Position numbers and translations under genes: made by a program. This document shows, one piece after another, positions 60,861-64,000 of a stretch of 64,000 bases of DNA. The stretch comes from Tenrec ecaudatus (lineage: Eukaryota > Chordata > Mammalia > Afrosoricida > Tenrecidae). The stretch's first letter is position 1, and the number at the start of each line of letters is the position of its first letter. Below the pieces are notes generated by a model. It was not told the origin of the DNA and did not search any database. It saw only the letters and a program-made list of their open reading frames with translations. Location: assembly GCF_050624435.1 (NCBI RefSeq), contig NC_134539.1, positions 41,944,001 to 42,008,000 on the forward strand. The letters run 5' to 3'.

Positions 60861-60864
60861 CATG

Positions 60865-61062
60865 CTGTTGATATGTTACTTGAGTCAAGTTCGACTCACA
60901 GCAGCACTAGGCATCAGAGTAGAACAGCCCACGGGGCTTCTAATGAATCTTACTGGAAGCACACAGTCATGTCTTGGTGCTCACAAAGTGACTGTGTGCT
61001 TACACTTCGAGTCTTTGGGTTACCAACTGAACACTTACCCATTACACCATCCGTGCAGAAAT
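60865..61062 (-). mobile_element. AfroSINE
   Basis: GTTGATATGTTACTTGAGTC ... AACAGCCCACGGGGCTTC ... CTTACCCATTACACCATCC. The middle is slightly rearranged. Confidence 0.65.
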
Positions 61063-61427
61063 AACAAGATTATAAAGACAGTATATTTGTGAACAGCAAA
61101 ATTTAATGCATGAATATATCAAGATTGTGTACCATCTTCCCATTCCTCAGACTGTGATTTTATATCCCTATGAGAGAAAAACGTACTGGTCTCCTATGAG
61201 AAGACATGTGTGCATTAAAAATGTCCACTGCAGGTAATATTCCATCACATATTTATAACTAATAAAAAACTAGGAATTAGATTGGTCAACCAAGGCATCT
61301 AAGAGGGGGTTGGAGCAATACTATAAAAATAAACAAAGTTACAGCCTAAGTATCCAAGATGACTTGAGACACAAGCATAAAATGCTTGCTACCAAGAAAA
61401 TCCTTTTCCTAGAATGTTTTTTTAAAT

Positions 61428-61775
61428 TCCTGGTGACACTGTAGGCTAAGCATTGAACGACTAACCACAAGGTTGTCCATTCAAATCCACCAGTTACTCC
61501 TTGGAGACAGATGAGGTTATCTACTCCTCTAAAGATTTACAGACTTCGATGTCCTAAGGAGAAAGTCTGCTGTGTATGGCTCCCTGTACCCTGTGGTATA
61601 GTGGTTATGCTCTGGGCTGTCATCCTCAAGGTCAGCAGTTTCAAAACCAGCAGGAGCTCCGTGGGGCAATGACCAGACTTTCTACTCCCCAAACAGTTAC
61701 AGTCCCAGAAACCAGCAGTGGATGACTGTGGGTCAGCATTGACTGGATGGCAGGGAGAAAAGGACCCTGAATTGG
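61428..61775 (+). mobile_element. Two AfroSINEs head to tail
   Basis: First copy at 61428-61580 (CTGGTGACACTGTAGGCTAAG ... AAGATTTACAGACTTCG), lacking the final part. Second copy at 61585-61775 (CCCTGTGGTATAGTGGTTATGC ... GGTCAGCATTGACTGGATGGCAG). The second is better preserved, keeps the tRNA-like A and B box positions and is probably younger. Confidence 0.75.
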
Positions 61776-61779
61776 CCTT

Positions 61780-62510
61780 CCCTTTTCCGATAGTTGCCCA
61801 CATTATTATTTGAACTTGTATGCTGGATTGTTGAAACCCATCTTTAGCTTTTGGATTTATTTTTGTGCTAAGGCTAGCAAACACGCTGCAGTAAAGCAAA
61901 CAAGATAAAACAGGAATACCTTGGTTGATTACATTAACTCTCCCATTATGAGCTCCTTCTCTTTCCGTCGCCCAAGCTGTGCACCCCTCAAGGTTCTCAC
62001 AGGAACACGCGAATACTATTGAGCAAGAGAAAAGAGTTCTGACGGTGTACGAGGCTTTGTCGATTAATAAGAAGCTATGACATGGTCCTTAAGAAGAACA
62101 CACAGGTGCAGTGCTGTGATGATTTTCTACGCTCTGCTTTCCTCACAATAGAGCCTTCATTTTCTGAAAATTTAAATGAAATGTTGCCAATGAAATAATT
62201 TTAGGTAAAAAAAATGAACATAACAAAGTCACGTGCTTCCAATCCCACTACTGCCCAAAATTCAGACTATGAAAGACATAGTTAAGAATGCTAGGAAGTA
62301 GCTGTCTCCTGGCGATGATGTGAGAGGTGACCTCTTCTGTTTCCCATGCTACTGTTCTGTAGCTTGAAAATTCCCTGTACATAAACCTGCATCATCTTCA
62401 AATCATATATCTCTTTATGAAAAATTTTAACATGAGAGTATAAAATAAAGTGAAAGGATCCCATCTGCTCAGTTTTCAATAATGTTCAGTGTGTTCATGA
62501 GGAATTTTTC
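61780..62510. other. 3' flank of the OR13C-like gene, no feature seen
   Basis: Non-coding. Includes an AAATAAAGTG stretch on + near 62445, but nothing I can assign as this gene's poly(A) site. Confidence 0.35.
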
Positions 62511-62513
62511 TAC

Positions 62514-63470
62514 TCACTTGCTAATAAACTTTCTGTTCAGTAGATGTTTTACCGCCTCCTTCACATCCTTATTTCTGAGACTGTATATTAAAGGATTCAT
62601 CAGGGGTGTCACCACCCCATAGAACATGGATACAAGTTTATCAGTAGCATCCAGGTCATTTGAATCAAGTGTCTCTTTGGATTTGGGCTTCATGTACATG
62701 AAAAGAATTGTCCCATAAAATATAATCACCACGGTCAGGTGTGCTGAACAAGTAGAGAACGCTTTGCTTCTGCCCTCAGAGGAGCGAATCTTGAGGATGC
62801 TAGAAATGATTAAGGAATAAGAGAAGACAATCAAGAGCAGTGGCATTAACGTGAACAATGTTGTGGCCACAAGCATGATAAACTCATTGCCTGAGATGTC
62901 AGCACAGGCCAACTTCATGACAGCCAGAATTTCACAGGAGAAATGATTGATTACATTATTACTGCAGAAAGGCAACTGTACAACAAACATGGTTTGTACT
63001 GCAGAGTTGACAGCTCCTGAAAACCAGGACCCGATTGCCATAGGTACATAGGAATTCTTGCTCATAATGATGGGATATCTCAGAGGGCTGCAAATGGCCA
63101 CATAGCGGTCAAGCGCCATCATGCCCAAGAGCACACACTCGGTTGTCCCCATAGCCAAGCCAAGGAACATTTGCACTGCACAGCCAGAGAAGGAAATGGT
63201 CTTTCTTTCGGAGAGGAAACTCACCAGTGTGGAGGGAACGGAGGTGGTTGTGTAACAGATATCCAGGAAGGAAAGGTTCCCCAGGAAGAAATACATGGGT
63301 GTGTGAAGGCGAGAGTCCAAGATACTAATTAATATAAGGGTGCCATTGCCCAAAAGAATGAAGATATACATGACTAAGATCAGCACAAAAAAGAGCAGCT
63401 CCAGCCTCGGGTAACCGGAAAGGCCCTTCAGAAAGAACTCCACCAGAGTGGTTGTGTTTTCCCATGCCAT
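62514..63470 (-). CDS. OR13C: Olfactory receptor OR13C-like (intact)
   Basis: Class II odorant receptor of 318 residues, the length of human OR13C2/C5/C9, which it closely resembles as I recall them ([46 protein letters not shown]). Motifs: NTT glycosylation site at 5-7, GN at 41-42, [16 protein letters not shown] at 55-70, Cys97/Cys179, [10 protein letters not shown] at 118-127, SY at 217-218, KAFSTCSAH at 236-244, [12 protein letters not shown] at 289-300. The frame is open 16 codons further upstream to 63518, but a strong acceptor (TCTCTGTCTTCCCCAG) lies between, so the ATG at 63470 is the real start. Which one-to-one OR13C paralog it is cannot be decided, because this subfamily undergoes gene conversion. 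Confidence 0.95.
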   Translation of the reverse strand: MAWENTTTLVEFFLKGLSGYPRLELLFFVLILVMYIFILLGNGTLILISILDSRLHTPMYFFLGNLSFLDICYTTTSVPSTLVSFLSERKTISFSGCAVQMFLGLAMGTTECVLLGMMALDRYVAICSPLRYPIIMSKNSYVPMAIGSWFSGAVNSAVQTMFVVQLPFCSNNVINHFSCEILAVMKLACADISGNEFIMLVATTLFTLMPLLLIVFSYSLIISSILKIRSSEGRSKAFSTCSAHLTVVIIFYGTILFMYMKPKSKETLDSNDLDATDKLVSMFYGVVTPLMNPLIYSLRNKDVKEAVKHLLNRKFISK

Positions 63471-63490
63471 GCTACTTGTTTCTCTTTTAC

Positions 63491-63507
63491 CTGGGGAAGA
63501 CAGAGAC
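63491..63507 (-). promoter_or_regulatory. 3' splice site before OR13C-like ATG
   Basis: Minus strand reads GTCTCTGTCTTCCCCAG then GTAAAAGAGAAACAAGTAGC and the ATG. A long pyrimidine tract plus CAG, 20 bases before the start codon, makes this the best acceptor of the three ORs. Confidence 0.7.
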
Positions 63508-63529
63508 ATTGACAACATTTTTTTTAATC

Positions 63530-64000
63530 CACGTACACCAACTCACAAATATAAAAATGTGTCCTAAATCCAATAAGAAGAAGAGAGAAAGCGGACCAGA
63601 GTGGAAGTGGAATACAAAGAAGGGAAGGGCCTGAAGAAATAAACCACACAGGAAGAGAAGAAAGGATTAGGGGGGAAATTATTCTCCTGATCACTTGTTC
63701 TGGGCTAGGAAACGAACGTGCTGGTGTAACGCTTGCTCCGTTCATTATGTCACCTAACCACCCACATCATGGAACATGCGATTTGCATCTATTTTTCACA
63801 ATTGGTGGCTTTTTTTTCATTCACTGTCTTAATGTTAAAACCTTTCAATTAACATTTTAATTGTGTGCTACCTAAGTCCAATGGAAAAGAACCCAAAAGA
63901 AAATCTGTGACCCAATGGGAAATTTTCCAATGCCTCTCATTTTGGGAGATCAGGAAAACATGCACCACCATCACCCGTAAATGGGGGACTGAGGTGTGCG
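63530..64000. other. Upstream region of the OR13C-like gene
   Basis: Probable 5'UTR intron of that gene, given the acceptor above. No donor or promoter placed. Confidence 0.3.

Noticed and set aside
63471-63518. N-terminal extension of the OR13C-like frame (16 codons)
   Set aside because: A strong splice acceptor lies inside it, and family members start at the MAWEN-type methionine.
1-64000. CRISPR arrays, operons, tRNA or rRNA genes
   Set aside because: None seen. tRNA-like sequence occurs only within AfroSINEs.

Overview
This is mammalian nuclear DNA from an afrotherian (tenrec, golden mole, elephant-shrew, elephant group). Three kinds of repeat point there: tRNA-derived AfroSINE copies with the 3' end typical of that clade, many copies of a BovB-like RTE LINE, and L1 3' ends with a long G-rich tail. 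The species is not named by the sequence. A small tenrec- or golden-mole-like animal is my guess, because the AfroSINEs are of the 'agaaagcc' type. There are no bacterial features, CRISPR arrays or operons.

The host genes are an olfactory receptor (OR) family 13 cluster. Three single-exon receptors are intact: an OR13-family gene on + at 15626-16567, an OR13F1-like gene on - at 43865-44824, and an OR13C-like gene on - at 62514-63470. Each has a candidate 3' splice site a few to about 25 bases upstream of its ATG, as expected for ORs with a 5'UTR intron. Two broken ORs lie between them: a 5'-truncated copy at 22083-22417 and a copy at 34484-37300 split by about 2 kb of retroposed DNA. A processed EWSR1 pseudogene fills 1-1657.

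The layout from about 13 to 44 kb is three diverged tandem copies of one block (A about 13.15-19.15, B about 22.08-27.97, C about 32.86-43.69). In each, an OR is followed by the same flank and then the same minus-strand RTE LINE, so that LINE predates the duplications. L1 pieces and LTRs that sit in only one copy came later, which makes the window a readable insertion clock.

The rest is layered transposon debris. It includes an RTE at 3.4-9.35 kb split by one complete small LTR element and two solo LTRs; younger L1 insertions with clear target-site duplications (10.0, 13.5, 35.5 and 54 kb), one with a 5' inversion; an old L1 at 47.9-50.6 kb holding a four-level nest; and a MITE-like DNA element at 32.03-32.49 kb. 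The least expected item is a 143-bp insert at 33837-33979 with the architecture of an H/ACA-box snoRNA, a short A tail and 10-bp target-site duplications.
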